A DNA stretch of 64,000 nt from Sandaracinus amylolyticus (GCF_021631985.1 NZ_CP070225.1:6758001-6822000), one strand, 5' to 3'. Positions 1 to 9,434 are shown, numbered from the stretch's first letter. Notes: generated from the sequence alone by a model not told the origin. A program made the numbers and translations.

Positions 1-333
<333 letters not shown>

Positions 334-341
334 GAGATCGA

Positions 342-347
342 GGCGTA
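342..347 (-). promoter_or_regulatory. Candidate -10 element, near-leaderless start
   Basis: TACGCC on the minus strand ends 8 bp before the ATG at 333. It belongs to a set of TACNNT-like hexamers at the same short distance from start codons in this window. The direct repeat ACGTTCGG just upstream could be an activator site. No experimental support. Confidence 0.3.
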
Positions 348-435
348 GCGCCCGCGACGTTCGGCGTACGTTCGGTCACGTCAAGATTTGTAAGACGCGC
401 GCCGCCCGATCCCGGCCGCACTTCACGCCGAAGCG

Positions 436-1932
436 CTACGGGCCGTCGGAGTCGCAACACCGGAAGCCGAGCGTTCCGAGGAGCGTGTCCTCCGTCGCGC
501 GCGAGAGCTCGGTCGTGCACGTCAGGCCGAGCTGCGGCGACTCGTGCGATCCGCCGCGCACCACGAAGATGCGCCCGCCGCCGCTCGCGCTGCCGCGCTG
601 ATCCGCGGTCCACTCCTTCGCGTTGCCCGACATGTCGAGCACGCCTTCTTCGCTCACGCACATCGCAAGCGCGCCCGTCGGCTCGAGCCGCGAGTCGATC
701 GCGCCGCCCGCGACCGCGTCGCGATCCGCGCCGTTGCACGTCGCGGCCTCGTACGTGTCGCCGTAGGGATAGTCGCGACCGCTCGCGCCTTCGCACGCCG
801 CCCGCCACTCCGCCGCGGTGCACAGGCGATGTCCCGCCGCCGCGCATGCCGCCGCCGCTTCGTCGTACCCGATGCTCGTCCACGGCAGCACGCCGGCGCG
901 GCCACACGCGCGCGCGCTCGACGTGCCGCCCGCGCTCGCGCTCGAGTCGGGGCGCGACGCTTCGTGGCGATAGATCCAGAACGTCGTCGCCCCGCGGGTG
1001 ATCTGCACCATGTCGTCGCGCACGCGCCCGGCGTCGCTCGGATCGCTGTCGTCGATCGTCCCGTCGCAGTCGTCGTCGACGCCGTTGCAGATCTCGGCGA
1101 GCGGCGCGCCCGGAACCGGATCGGGCGCCACGCCGAGATCGCAGATCGTGCGCGACGCGTCGGCAGGATCGCACGCGATCTCGCCGGCGTCGCGGCACGC
1201 GCCGCGCCCGCCGTTGTCGCACGCGTCACCGAGCGCCGCGAAGCTCTCGTCGCGCAGGCCGTCGCAGTCGCCGTCCTCGCCGTCGCAGCGCGTCTCCTCG
1301 AGCACGATGCCGTTGGGCACCACGGGATCGAACTCGACGTTCGCGGGATAGTCGCAGAACCAGGTCGTGCGTCCCTCGCGCGTCGTGCACGTCGGCACGA
1401 CGCCCGCGCACGGCGTGCCCGGCGTGGTGCGACACAGGCCGGGCGGCGGCGCGGGCAGCGTCTCGTCGACGACTCCGTCGCAGTCGTCGTCGAAGCCGTT
1501 GCACTCCTCGCCCTGCGTCGGGAAGACCGGGCACGCGTACTCGCAGCCCGGCACGTCATCGAGATCGACGAAGCCGTCGAAGCACGCGGTCACGACGCAC
1601 GCGCCGCTCGCACACTCGCCTTCGGCGTTCGGAAAACGGCACTGAGTGCCACATTCTCCGCAGTTCGTCGGATCGTTCTCGAGGTCGAAGCCCTCGTCGG
1701 TGAGGTCGTCGCAGTCGTCGTCGAGCTCGTTGCAGAGCTCGACCGCGCCGTCGGTCGGCACGCACTCGCCCGCGTCGTCGGCGATCTCGGCGTCGTCGCC
1801 CGAGGCACGGGCGTCACGCGCCGCATCGACCGCACCTCCGTCGATCGGATCGGGGCACGCGACGCAGTAGGCATCCACCTCGCAGCCCGCCACGATCATG
1901 GCGAGCGCGATCACGCTCCACCCGCGGCTCAT
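436..1932 (-). CDS. Lipoprotein with MopE-type repeats and C-terminal sulfatase-modifying-factor (SUMF1/FGE) domain
   Basis: 498 residues from the ATG at 1932. The start overlaps the upstream stop as ATGA, so translation is probably coupled. Residues 1-17 are a lipoprotein signal with lipobox IVAGC. A linker rich in Asp and Ala leads to at least four Cys/Asp repeats of the form CNELDDDCDD or CNGFDDDCDG (roughly residues 60-325), of the type described for the Methylococcus MopE family. The last 170 residues resemble the formylglycine-generating-enzyme fold: RHEASRP near its start, HRLCTAAEW, a GNAKEW motif, VVRGGSH, and a final GFRCC. In this family the fold can be enzymatic or only a binding module. 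Catalytic copper-binding cysteines were not established here. It is probably anchored outside the cell together with the preceding VWA protein. Confidence 0.8.
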   Translation of the reverse strand: MSRGWSVIALAMIVAGCEVDAYCVACPDPIDGGAVDAARDARASGDDAEIADDAGECVPTDGAVELCNELDDDCDDLTDEGFDLENDPTNCGECGTQCRFPNAEGECASGACVVTACFDGFVDLDDVPGCEYACPVFPTQGEECNGFDDDCDGVVDETLPAPPPGLCRTTPGTPCAGVVPTCTTREGRTTWFCDYPANVEFDPVVPNGIVLEETRCDGEDGDCDGLRDESFAALGDACDNGGRGACRDAGEIACDPADASRTICDLGVAPDPVPGAPLAEICNGVDDDCDGTIDDSDPSDAGRVRDDMVQITRGATTFWIYRHEASRPDSSASAGGTSSARACGRAGVLPWTSIGYDEAAAACAAAGHRLCTAAEWRAACEGASGRDYPYGDTYEAATCNGADRDAVAGGAIDSRLEPTGALAMCVSEEGVLDMSGNAKEWTADQRGSASGGGRIFVVRGGSHESPQLGLTCTTELSRATEDTLLGTLGFRCCDSDGP

Positions 1933-2726
1933 CGCGCACCTCCACGACGGCGGCGAGCCACCACGAACGCGAGCGCGATCATCACCAGCACCACGCCACC
2001 ACCGCGCGCCGCGCCCGGCGCGACGACGCTGCACACGCCACCGCCGCCCGCCGCGAGCACCCACTCGCCCGTGCCCGCATCGACGCCGCCGCCGACGCGC
2101 GCGCACTCCGCGACACCGCTCGCGCTCACCGCGCACGAACGGCCCGCGGGGCACGTCACGAGCGCGCACGGGTCGGGGATGCACCCCGTCGCGCCCGCGC
2201 ACACCTCGCCGCGATCGCAGCGCACGCCGCGGCAGGGATCCATGCGGCACTCGCCCGCGACGCAGACGCGACCGCCGTCGCAGGTCACGCCCGCGCAGGG
2301 GTCGCTCTCGCACGTTCCGTCCGCCGCGCAGCGCTGGCCCGCCGGGCAATCACCGGGCCCGCACGCGCTGCGGCACTCACCGTCGACGCACATCTGCGCG
2401 CTGGTGCACGTCGCGTCGGCGCAGCGGTTCGGGCGGCACGCGCCGTCCCAGCAGAGCTCGCCGCCCGCGCAGCCGAGCACCTCGCAGCCCACGCAGTCGC
2501 CGCCGCGGCACTCCTCGCCCTCGCCGCAGGTCACGCCCTCGCAGGGATCGACGCACACGTCGTCGACGCAGCGCTCGTGCGCCTCGCACTCCGCGCACGC
2601 GGTGGGCACGCAGTAGTTGCCGGTCGCGCCCTCGGGCATCGTGCACACGAAGTCCACCGGGCACGGGAACTCCATCGCGGGGTCGCACGAGCGGCGGCAC
2701 GAGCCCTCGAGGCAGAGCGAGCCCAC
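1929..2726 (-). CDS. C-terminal part of the split MopE-repeat surface protein (MYXO-CTERM-like anchor)
   Basis: 265 residues if begun at the GTG at 2726. Coding character continues in the same frame upstream without interruption to the UGA at 2837-2835, so this is most likely the C-terminal half of the 2835-5429 gene rather than a separate gene. It holds EGF-like Cys-rich units (CAGVTCxxGxxC type), then an Ala/Gly linker, GGGVCS, one hydrophobic segment (VVLVMIALAFVVA) and RRRRGGAR. That layout matches MYXO-CTERM-like sorting tails. It has no signal peptide, so export alone would fail. Its stop overlaps the ATG of the next gene as ATGA. The GTG start has no clear ribosome site. Confidence 0.6.
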   Translation of the reverse strand: MGSLCLEGSCRRSCDPAMEFPCPVDFVCTMPEGATGNYCVPTACAECEAHERCVDDVCVDPCEGVTCGEGEECRGGDCVGCEVLGCAGGELCWDGACRPNRCADATCTSAQMCVDGECRSACGPGDCPAGQRCAADGTCESDPCAGVTCDGGRVCVAGECRMDPCRGVRCDRGEVCAGATGCIPDPCALVTCPAGRSCAVSASGVAECARVGGGVDAGTGEWVLAAGGGGVCSVVAPGAARGGGVVLVMIALAFVVARRRRGGAR

Positions 2727-2834
2727 CGGGCACTCCGCGAAGTCGTCCGCCGTCCCGTTGCAGTCGTCGTCGAGGCCGTTGCAGACCTCGTCGCGCGGGC
2801 CGCGACCACCGATGCACGTGAGCTCGCCGCCGAC

Positions 2835-5429
2835 TCAGCGCAGCGCGCCGGGCTCGCACTCTCCTTCGTCCTCGCCGCACGGCGTGCCGAGCGCGGGATC
2901 GACCTCGTCGACGAGCCCGTTGCAGTCGTCGTCGACGCCGTTGCAGACCTCGGCGCCGCTCGGCGTGCACTCGATGTTGCAGGTGAGGCCCTCGTCGATC
3001 GCCTCGTCGCAGTCGTCGTCCATCCCGTTGCACGACTCGGTGCCGGCCGACCCACCGGGCATCGTGATCGCGCACTCCACCGCGAGCTCGCTCGCCGCGC
3101 ACACCGTCGCGCCGGTGCCGCGGCACGCGCCGACGAGCCCGTCGTCGCACGCGTCGCCGAGCGCGAAGCCCTCGTCGGTGCGGCCGTCGCAGTCGTCGTC
3201 CATCGCGTTGCAGCGCTCGGTGCGCAGCGAGCCCTCGAGGATCGAGGTGATCGCGGGCACGAGCTCCGCGGGGTTGCGCACGAAGGTCGCGCTGGCGCGC
3301 GCGCCGCCCGAGCCCGCCGACGCGATCTGGTTGAGCGACACTTCTTCCTCGGGGCGCACGCTCACCGCGACGACGTAGGTCTCGATGCCGAACGTGTCGT
3401 GGAGCCGGCGCGCCTGCGCGACGGGATTGCCGCCGCAGCTCTCGGCGCCGTCGGTCACGAGGATCACCGAGTAGCCGCGGCATCCGGTCGAAGGATCGGT
3501 GGCGCGGATCGGAACGACGTAGTCCTCGATCGTCTGCAGCGATCCCGCGAGCGGCGTCTCACCGCTCGCGCGCACCTCGCAGTCGCGTCCGGCGCGTGCG
3601 TGACGGCACACGTCACCCGGCGTCGCGTCGGCGTCGAACGCGGTCTCGCGTCCGTCGAGCCAGCGCACGAGATCGCGGGTCGGCGTGCCGAAGCCGCTCA
3701 GCACGTCGGCGCCGCGGCGCGGCGGGCCGCAAGTGCCCGCGTAGTTGATGCACTCGTCGCCCGCGGTGGAGATCGGGCGGATCGCGACGCTCGACGCGGG
3801 GCCGGTCGCGACGTTGCACGCGACGGTCCCGGTGTTGTCGCCGGGGTTGTCGTAGGTGCCGATCAGGCCTTCGCACTCGAACCATCGCGCGGTCTGGCAG
3901 GAGCGACGGAGGCCCTGATCCTGGTGATAGCGGGCGAGCGCGAAGTCGATCTCGGGATACGCGCTGATGACCTGCGCGAGCGATTCGCGCGCGAGCGAGA
4001 GGCGCGAGTCGTCGGGGCGCCCGTTGCCGTCGGTGTCGATGCCGGGACGATCGACGCTGCCGTCGCCGAACGTCGGATAGCCGCGAAGATCGAGGAGCAT
4101 CGAGCTCGACGTGTCGAGCACGACCGCGATGCGCGGGCGCGCGCCCGCATCGCTCGCGGTGCACGAGGGATCGCTGGTCACCATCGGTGCGCAGGTGACC
4201 GGCGCGCCCGACGCGCACGCCGCGATGTCGCGCGCGCACGCGCCGAGGCCACAGCTCGTCGAGCCGAGGCCCTCGTCGACGTTGCCGTCGAAGTCGTTGT
4301 CGAAGCCGTCGCAGTACTCGCCGACGTACGCACCGTCGAGCAGCAGCTCGCCCGCGCCGCCGCCTGCCTCACCGCGACAGATCTCGCAGACGCCGCCCTC
4401 CGCGCCGCCGACGTCGAACGTCGCGCCGTAGTGGAGCGACGAGCTGCGCGAGAGCACGTTGATGATGCCGCCGCCTCCACCGCCGCCGCAGTCGTCGCAG
4501 GTGCCGCCGGCCTGTCGGCCCACGCAGTCGGCGGCGTCGGGCTGTCCGCCCATGCCCGAGTTCGTGTCGCCGCCGAGCCCGCCCGCCGCGGTGACGAAGC
4601 CGGTCGCCCCCACCTGCACCTGATCGCCGACGATCAGGATCGATCCGCCCGCGCCACCACCGCCCGAGTCGTTGCCGCTGCCGCAGCCGCGACGCCCCGC
4701 GGCGTTGATGCGACCGTCGACCTGCACGGTGCCGGTGCCCGCCGCGGTGAGCCCGACGAGCACGATGCGACCTCCGCCCGCGCCGCCGGTCGAGACGTTG
4801 TCGAAGCCGTCGCGACATCCCTTGTCGCCGCCGGCCGCGCCGAACTCGATCTCGTAGATGCTGTGCCGGTACGAATCGCCGGCGACCGAGGGCAGGCCGT
4901 CGTTGTCGTAACAAGTGCTGCCGCCGGTCGCGACGCAGCCGTTGTTCGTCCCGTTGAGCGCGCCGCACAACTCCTCGAACTCCTGCGGGAACTGGCAGGA
5001 GGTCGTCGCGCCGAAGACGAAGCAGTCCTTCGTGCCGCGACCGCCGCGCCCGAAGTGCGCGCCGCCGCCGCCCGAGTCCAGCACCGCGCAGCCGCCGCGA
5101 CCGCCCGAGAGCGGTGCGCTCGCAGGCCCGCTGCCGTTGCCGCAGATCACAGGCTGATAACCCGCCCCGCGCGCTTCGATCGACGACGTCGCGTCGACGA
5201 CGATGCTCTCCGCGATCAGCACGAGGTTGCCGGTGGTCGTGCGATTGGTGCCGTTGAACGCGGGCACGAGGATGCGCCCGTTGTTCGTCACGCGGACCGT
5301 GCGGTACCGGTGCACGCCGCCGAGCGTGACCGTCGTGTTGTTCACGACGAGGTCCTGCGCGCTCGCGATGGCTGGGATCGATGAAAGGAAGAGGAAGAAG
5401 AGAGCGAAGGTCGCCCGGCTGCGTGACAT
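2835..5429 (-). CDS. Secreted Gly-rich / VWA / MopE-repeat surface protein, ended by an in-frame UGA
   Basis: 864 residues from the ATG at 5429; a GTG directly upstream is possible. The signal peptide is SRATFALFFLFLSSIPAIAS, followed by AQ. Next is a Gly-rich, beta-strand-rich region (about residues 25-370) with many GGGGAGG runs. A von Willebrand factor A domain has MIDAS residues DTSSS near 438-442 and spans about 430-700. At least four CNGxDDDCDG repeats complete the visible part. The frame ends at UGA (2837-2835) in the context ECEPGALR-stop-VGGELTC, where related repeats have Cys (a TGC to TGA change). The same frame continues coding-like to 1929, giving about 1167 residues with signal peptide and C-terminal anchor. 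See the finding on this stop. A GACACT hexamer (5443-5438) lies 8 bp before the ATG. Confidence 0.75.
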   Translation of the reverse strand: MSRSRATFALFFLFLSSIPAIASAQDLVVNNTTVTLGGVHRYRTVRVTNNGRILVPAFNGTNRTTTGNLVLIAESIVVDATSSIEARGAGYQPVICGNGSGPASAPLSGGRGGCAVLDSGGGGAHFGRGGRGTKDCFVFGATTSCQFPQEFEELCGALNGTNNGCVATGGSTCYDNDGLPSVAGDSYRHSIYEIEFGAAGGDKGCRDGFDNVSTGGAGGGRIVLVGLTAAGTGTVQVDGRINAAGRRGCGSGNDSGGGGAGGSILIVGDQVQVGATGFVTAAGGLGGDTNSGMGGQPDAADCVGRQAGGTCDDCGGGGGGGIINVLSRSSSLHYGATFDVGGAEGGVCEICRGEAGGGAGELLLDGAYVGEYCDGFDNDFDGNVDEGLGSTSCGLGACARDIAACASGAPVTCAPMVTSDPSCTASDAGARPRIAVVLDTSSSMLLDLRGYPTFGDGSVDRPGIDTDGNGRPDDSRLSLARESLAQVISAYPEIDFALARYHQDQGLRRSCQTARWFECEGLIGTYDNPGDNTGTVACNVATGPASSVAIRPISTAGDECINYAGTCGPPRRGADVLSGFGTPTRDLVRWLDGRETAFDADATPGDVCRHARAGRDCEVRASGETPLAGSLQTIEDYVVPIRATDPSTGCRGYSVILVTDGAESCGGNPVAQARRLHDTFGIETYVVAVSVRPEEEVSLNQIASAGSGGARASATFVRNPAELVPAITSILEGSLRTERCNAMDDDCDGRTDEGFALGDACDDGLVGACRGTGATVCAASELAVECAITMPGGSAGTESCNGMDDDCDEAIDEGLTCNIECTPSGAEVCNGVDDDCNGLVDEVDPALGTPCGEDEGECEPGALR

Positions 5430-5501
5430 CACCGCCGAGTGTCGCCCATCCAGATACAGCCAGGGAAGCCGTTTGCGAAAATACGGCTCGACGCGCGCGT
5501 G

Positions 5502-6776
5502 TCACGAAGGCGGCGCGGCGGTGATGCGTGTGGTCGTGATCGTCGCGCGCATCCAGAGGTGGGCGCGGCAGCCCTCGAGCGTGCGCGTCACGATCGCATC
5601 GCGATCGACGCACTGCGTGGACGTCGTGTCGCCGCGCGCGTCGTCGCGCTCGCTGAGCAGCGAGTCGAGTGGTGGCGCTGACTCGGGGCGCGGATCGGCG
5701 AGCACGCTCGCGACCTGATCCGAGAACGCGCCGAGCGCGCCTTCGCGCAGAGCGGGAACGCGCACACGCGCCGCGGCGAACGCCTCGATGGTCGCGACCC
5801 GACGCGTCTCGTGGAGCGCCGACGTCCATGCGTCGGACGAGAGCCGGAGCGCGATCCACGCGAGGTGCACGGGATCTTCCTCGTGAGCGAGACGTGCGAT
5901 CCACGCATCGTGCAGCGATGGAGGCGGAGGGGCCGTTCCGTCCGCGGCGAGCAGCACTGCGACGCTCGTCGCGCCCGGAGCGGCGATCATGTGCGTGACG
6001 AGGGCGAGGGCGTCGTCGTGTCGCGCGTCGAGCTCCGGGAAGCGAGCCGCCCAGCGGAGCTGGAGGAGCGCGACTGCGCCGGTGAGGCGCAGCGACTCGT
6101 GCTCGTCGCCGAGCAGCGCTCCCACCGTCCTGTCGTCGTCGACGTACGCGAGCGCCTGTGCGACCGCGCCGAGCGTGGCCGGTCCTCGGGCCGCGAGCGC
6201 GCGCACCATCGCAGCGCGCTCGATCGGCGGCGTCGCTTCGACGACGCACCCGACGTACCGCGGGTACCAACCACACGCCTCGAGCGACGCGTCTTGCACG
6301 CGCTCGTGCGCTTCGACGATCTCACGCGGTGAGAGCGCCCCGAAATCGAAGTCCACCTCGGCGAGCGCGCGCGCCTTGTTGGCGCCGCCCACCTCGACCG
6401 CGAAGCGATAGCGACCGGCGCCGAGCGGCGCGTATCCGACCGACGGCGGCTCGCGCACCGTCGTCGACTCGCCCGGTGCGACGGTGACCTCGGCATCGTC
6501 GTACGCCGAGCAGATGCTCTGGTAGTGGCGGCGCGCCTCTCCCGCAGCGTCGATCACCGAGAGCGCGCCACGCCACGCGCCCACCGTGATCGGCGTCGCA
6601 CCACGGTTGGCGAGCATCCACTCCTGCTCGCGGAAACGGGTGACGCGCAGCGGAGAGAGCTCGACGCGAATCGCATCCGCCGGCGCTGGGTGCTCGAGCG
6701 GCACCGGCGCGCGTCCGCCACAGCCGATCGCCAACGTCATCGCGATCATCGCCGCCGCTGGGCTCGACCTGCGCAT
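5502..6776 (-). CDS. Lipoprotein of unknown function, possibly HEAT-like
   Basis: 424 residues from the ATG at 6776. Residues 1-20 are a lipoprotein signal with lipobox LAIGC. Residues about 30-125 resemble an immunoglobulin-like fold: a run of beta-rich sequence including ANRGATPITV and APGESTTV. Then comes CGWYPRYVGC and a long Ala/Leu helical region from about 170 onward, whose pattern (ALAARGPATLGAVAQALAYV and similar) suggests HEAT-like helical pairs. That assignment is tentative. A conserved-looking Cys pair sits near the middle. No enzyme motif was seen. It is divergent from speA with about 155 bp between them. It lies 72 bp upstream of the VWA gene on the same strand, with a weak stem AGCCGT/ACGGCT (5467-5488) in the gap. 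Confidence 0.65.
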   Translation of the reverse strand: MRRSSPAAAMIAMTLAIGCGGRAPVPLEHPAPADAIRVELSPLRVTRFREQEWMLANRGATPITVGAWRGALSVIDAAGEARRHYQSICSAYDDAEVTVAPGESTTVREPPSVGYAPLGAGRYRFAVEVGGANKARALAEVDFDFGALSPREIVEAHERVQDASLEACGWYPRYVGCVVEATPPIERAAMVRALAARGPATLGAVAQALAYVDDDRTVGALLGDEHESLRLTGAVALLQLRWAARFPELDARHDDALALVTHMIAAPGATSVAVLLAADGTAPPPPSLHDAWIARLAHEEDPVHLAWIALRLSSDAWTSALHETRRVATIEAFAAARVRVPALREGALGAFSDQVASVLADPRPESAPPLDSLLSERDDARGDTTSTQCVDRDAIVTRTLEGCRAHLWMRATITTTRITAAPPS

Positions 6777-6932
6777 ACGACGAGGATGAGTGCGCGACGC
6801 GTCGACGTCGACACCGCAGCGCCCCCGAGGAGAACACGCAATTTTCGCTGGACCCCCGCCCCCCCACGCCCCATAAACGCGCTCCTGTTTCTGGCGGTGA
6901 ACCCGCGGGCACACGCAGCGGAGGTGGGCTCG

Positions 6933-8855
6933 ATGGACGACGAGCACGAGGCGGAGACCTGGACCATCCAGCGCAGCGCGGACCTGTACCAGGTGCGCGG
7001 CTGGGGCCATCCCTACTTCACGATCAACCAGGCGGGCCGCGTCGAGGTCGTCCCCGACCCCGAGCGCCCCAACCTCACGATCGATCTCTACGAGCTCGTC
7101 AACGATCTCGACGCGCGCGGCCTCGAGCTGCCGCTGCTGCTGCGCTTCTCCGACGTGCTGCGTGATCGCATCAAGCGCATCAACGAGTGCTTCGCGAAGG
7201 CGATCGACGAGTACCAGTACAAGGGCGCGTACCGCGGCGTCTTCCCGGTCAAGGTCAACCAGCAGAAGCACTTCATCGACGAAGTGGTGCAGTTCGGCGC
7301 GCCGTGGCGCCTCGGGCTCGAAGCGGGCAGCAAGCCCGAGCTGCTGATCGCGCTGAGCGCCGAGCAGGAGGCGGGCGGTCTCGTCATCTGCAACGGCTAC
7401 AAGGACCAGGCGTACATCGAGACCGCGCTGCTCGCGCAGCGCTTCGACAAGACGGTCATCGTGGTCCTCGAGCGCATCGAGGAGCTCGACTTCACGTTCC
7501 GCGCGTTCGCGAAGACCGGCATCCGTCCGACGATCGGCGTGCGCGCGAAGCTCGGCAGCCGCGGCATGGGCCGCTGGGCGGACTCGACCGGTGAGCGCGC
7601 GAAGTTCGGCCTCACCGCGTCGGAGATCGTCGAGGTCGTCGACCGCCTGCAGGAGAAGGGCATGCTCGACTGCCTGCAGCTCCTGCACTTCCACGCGGGC
7701 AGCCAGATCTCGAGCATCATCCCGATCAAGCAGGCGGTGCGCGAGGCGGCGAACATCTTCGCGGAGCTCGCGAAGATGGGCGCGAGCATGCGCTACCTCG
7801 ACGTCGGTGGTGGTCTCGCCGTCGACTACGACGGCAGCAAGACCGACTTCCACGCGTCGAAGAACTACAACATCCAGGAGTACGCGTACGACGTCGTCGC
7901 CGCGGTGAAGGAGTCGTGCGAGAAGTACGAGCTCACGCCGCCGACGATCGTGACCGAGTCGGGCCGCGCGATCGCCGCGCACCAGTCGGTGCTGGTCTAC
8001 GAGGTCGTCGGTCGCAACGAGGTGCGCTTCGGCAAGCCGCAGGACCCCGGCCCGAAGGCGCACAAGATCCTGCAGCAGCTCTTCGAGACCTATCAGGGCA
8101 TCGCGCCGAAGAACCTCCAGGAGGCCTTCCACGACGCGAGCCAGGCGAAGGAAGAGGCGGAGTCGCTCTTCAAGTTCGGCTACCTCGGCCTGCGCGAGCG
8201 CGCGCAGTCGGAGCGCCTCTTCTGGTCGTGCTGCGAGAAGATCTCGGACTACGCGAAGACGATGAAGCGCGTGCCCGAGGAAGTGCAGCAGCTCGATCAG
8301 GTCATGGCTGCGATGTACTACGGGAATTTCTCGGTCTTCCAGAGCATTCCCGACAGCTGGGCGATCGATCAGCTCTTCCCGATCATGCCGATCCACCGGC
8401 TCGACGAGGAGCCGACGATCAAGGCGACGATCGCCGACCTGACGTGCGACAGCGACGGCAAGGTCGACCACTTCATCGACGTCGAGGACGTGAAGCGCGT
8501 GCTGCCCGTGCACCGATGGCGCGAGGGCGAGCGCTACTTCATGGGCATCTTCCTGAACGGCGCGTACCAGGAGATCCTCGGCGACCTGCACAACCTGTTC
8601 GGCGACACGAACGCGGTGCACGTGCAGCTCGACGGCGAAGGCGGCTACGAGGTCTCGCACTTCGTGAAGGGCGACACGATCACGCAGGTGCTCGAGTACG
8701 TGGAGTACGAGCCCGGCGCGATGGTGGAGCGAGTGCGCCGCCAGGCCGAGCGCGCGCGGCGTCAGGGGCTCATCACCTTCGATCAGGTGAAGATGCTCAT
8801 GAAGCACTACGAGGAATCGCTCGGCAGCTACACGTACCTCACGCAGGACGAGTAG
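6933..8855 (+). CDS. speA: Biosynthetic arginine decarboxylase
   Basis: 640 residues, close to the usual 630-660 for SpeA. It converts arginine to agmatine and CO2 using PLP, the first step of one putrescine route, in the cytoplasm. The fold III PLP-binding lysine is K107 in GVFPVKVNQ. Other family blocks are HFHAGSQIS, the glycine-rich YLDVGGGLAVDYDGS (phosphate binding), TESGRAIAAH, and the C-terminal region expected of SpeA. The ATG at 6933 was chosen because GGAGGTGG lies about 7 bp upstream and the N-terminus then starts just before the conserved WTIQRSADLYQVRGWG; frames further upstream are not protein-like. No speB or other polyamine gene is adjacent. A GC-rich hairpin follows the stop. 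Confidence 0.96.
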   Translation: MDDEHEAETWTIQRSADLYQVRGWGHPYFTINQAGRVEVVPDPERPNLTIDLYELVNDLDARGLELPLLLRFSDVLRDRIKRINECFAKAIDEYQYKGAYRGVFPVKVNQQKHFIDEVVQFGAPWRLGLEAGSKPELLIALSAEQEAGGLVICNGYKDQAYIETALLAQRFDKTVIVVLERIEELDFTFRAFAKTGIRPTIGVRAKLGSRGMGRWADSTGERAKFGLTASEIVEVVDRLQEKGMLDCLQLLHFHAGSQISSIIPIKQAVREAANIFAELAKMGASMRYLDVGGGLAVDYDGSKTDFHASKNYNIQEYAYDVVAAVKESCEKYELTPPTIVTESGRAIAAHQSVLVYEVVGRNEVRFGKPQDPGPKAHKILQQLFETYQGIAPKNLQEAFHDASQAKEEAESLFKFGYLGLRERAQSERLFWSCCEKISDYAKTMKRVPEEVQQLDQVMAAMYYGNFSVFQSIPDSWAIDQLFPIMPIHRLDEEPTIKATIADLTCDSDGKVDHFIDVEDVKRVLPVHRWREGERYFMGIFLNGAYQEILGDLHNLFGDTNAVHVQLDGEGGYEVSHFVKGDTITQVLEYVEYEPGAMVERVRRQAERARRQGLITFDQVKMLMKHYEESLGSYTYLTQDE

Positions 8856-8879
8856 CGCGCTCGACAGAGCGAGGAGGAG

Positions 8880-8908
8880 CGCGGCGGCGTCGAGAGGCGT
8901 CCGCCGCG
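8880..8908 (+). terminator. Hairpin after speA
   Basis: CGCGGCGG (8880-8887) pairs with CCGCCGCG (8901-8908), an 8-bp stem 25 bp after the speA stop, followed by TTCGCGTTC rather than a clean T run. It could be a weak terminator. Confidence 0.35.
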
Positions 8909-8978
8909 TTCGCGTTCGGGCGGTGCGGCGATCGGCCGCAGTGCGGGATGCGCGCACTTGGACCATGACGAGCACCTC

Positions 8979-9434
8979 ATGGAAAGGCGCACGGCTTGGT
9001 CGATCGTCATCGCGATCGTCGTCGCGGCGAGCAGCGCGAGCGCGCAGCACGCCGCCAGCTCGCGCGCGACGTTCTTGCGCTTCGTCGCACCGTGCTGCTG
9101 GGTCGAGGGCCTCGCGACCCACGACTCGCCGCTCGCACGGGAGCTGCGTGACGAGATCGATCGACGCGTGGGTGCCGGTGACTCCGCCGGCGCGATCGAG
9201 AGCGACCTCGTCGCGCGTTACGGCGAGCGGATCCTCGCGGTGCCGGCGCCGCTCGAGACGACGTCCGGGGCGCTCTTCGCGCTGCTGATCGGCTCGCTCC
9301 TCGTCATCGTCTGGATCGGCGCGCGCTGGTCGCGACGAGGAGGACACGCGGAGCCCGTCGCGCGCGTGGACGAGGAGGACGATCCTGCGCTCGATCAGCG
9401 CCTCCGCGACGAGCTGGATCGCCACGAGGGATGA
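8979..9434 (+). CDS. CcmH-like cytochrome c maturation protein with atypical Cys motif
   Basis: 151 residues from the ATG at 8979; a TTG 21 bp upstream is less likely because the ATG directly starts a signal peptide (residues 1-22, AIVVAASSASA cut before Q). The mature part matches the CcmH/CycL core: SPLARELRDEIDRRVGAG, then SAGAIESDLVARYGERILAVP, followed by a membrane segment at about 96-115 and a charged cytoplasmic tail. CcmH normally carries LRCxxCQ, which handles the apocytochrome c thiols. Here the equivalent position reads APCCW with adjacent cysteines. The fold is credible, the redox chemistry is unproven. No other ccm gene is nearby. It is convergent with the YHS gene, with 76 bp between them. 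Confidence 0.7.
   Translation: MERRTAWSIVIAIVVAASSASAQHAASSRATFLRFVAPCCWVEGLATHDSPLARELRDEIDRRVGAGDSAGAIESDLVARYGERILAVPAPLETTSGALFALLIGSLLVIVWIGARWSRRGGHAEPVARVDEEDDPALDQRLRDELDRHEG

Noticed and set aside
2835-2860. Firm selenocysteine call at the UGA
   Set aside because: No SECIS-like structure could be confirmed by eye, and a point mutation or sequencing error is simpler. Kept only as an alternative.
1060-3200. Repeated CAGTCGTCGTCGA-like DNA as a DNA-level repeat element
   Set aside because: It encodes the DDDCDG protein motif and recurs in unrelated genes of the window, so it is protein-driven.
6525-6932. Long upstream extension in frame with speA
   Set aside because: The extension is Arg-rich, lies antisense over the divergent lipoprotein gene, and SpeA has its own strong Shine-Dalgarno at 6933.
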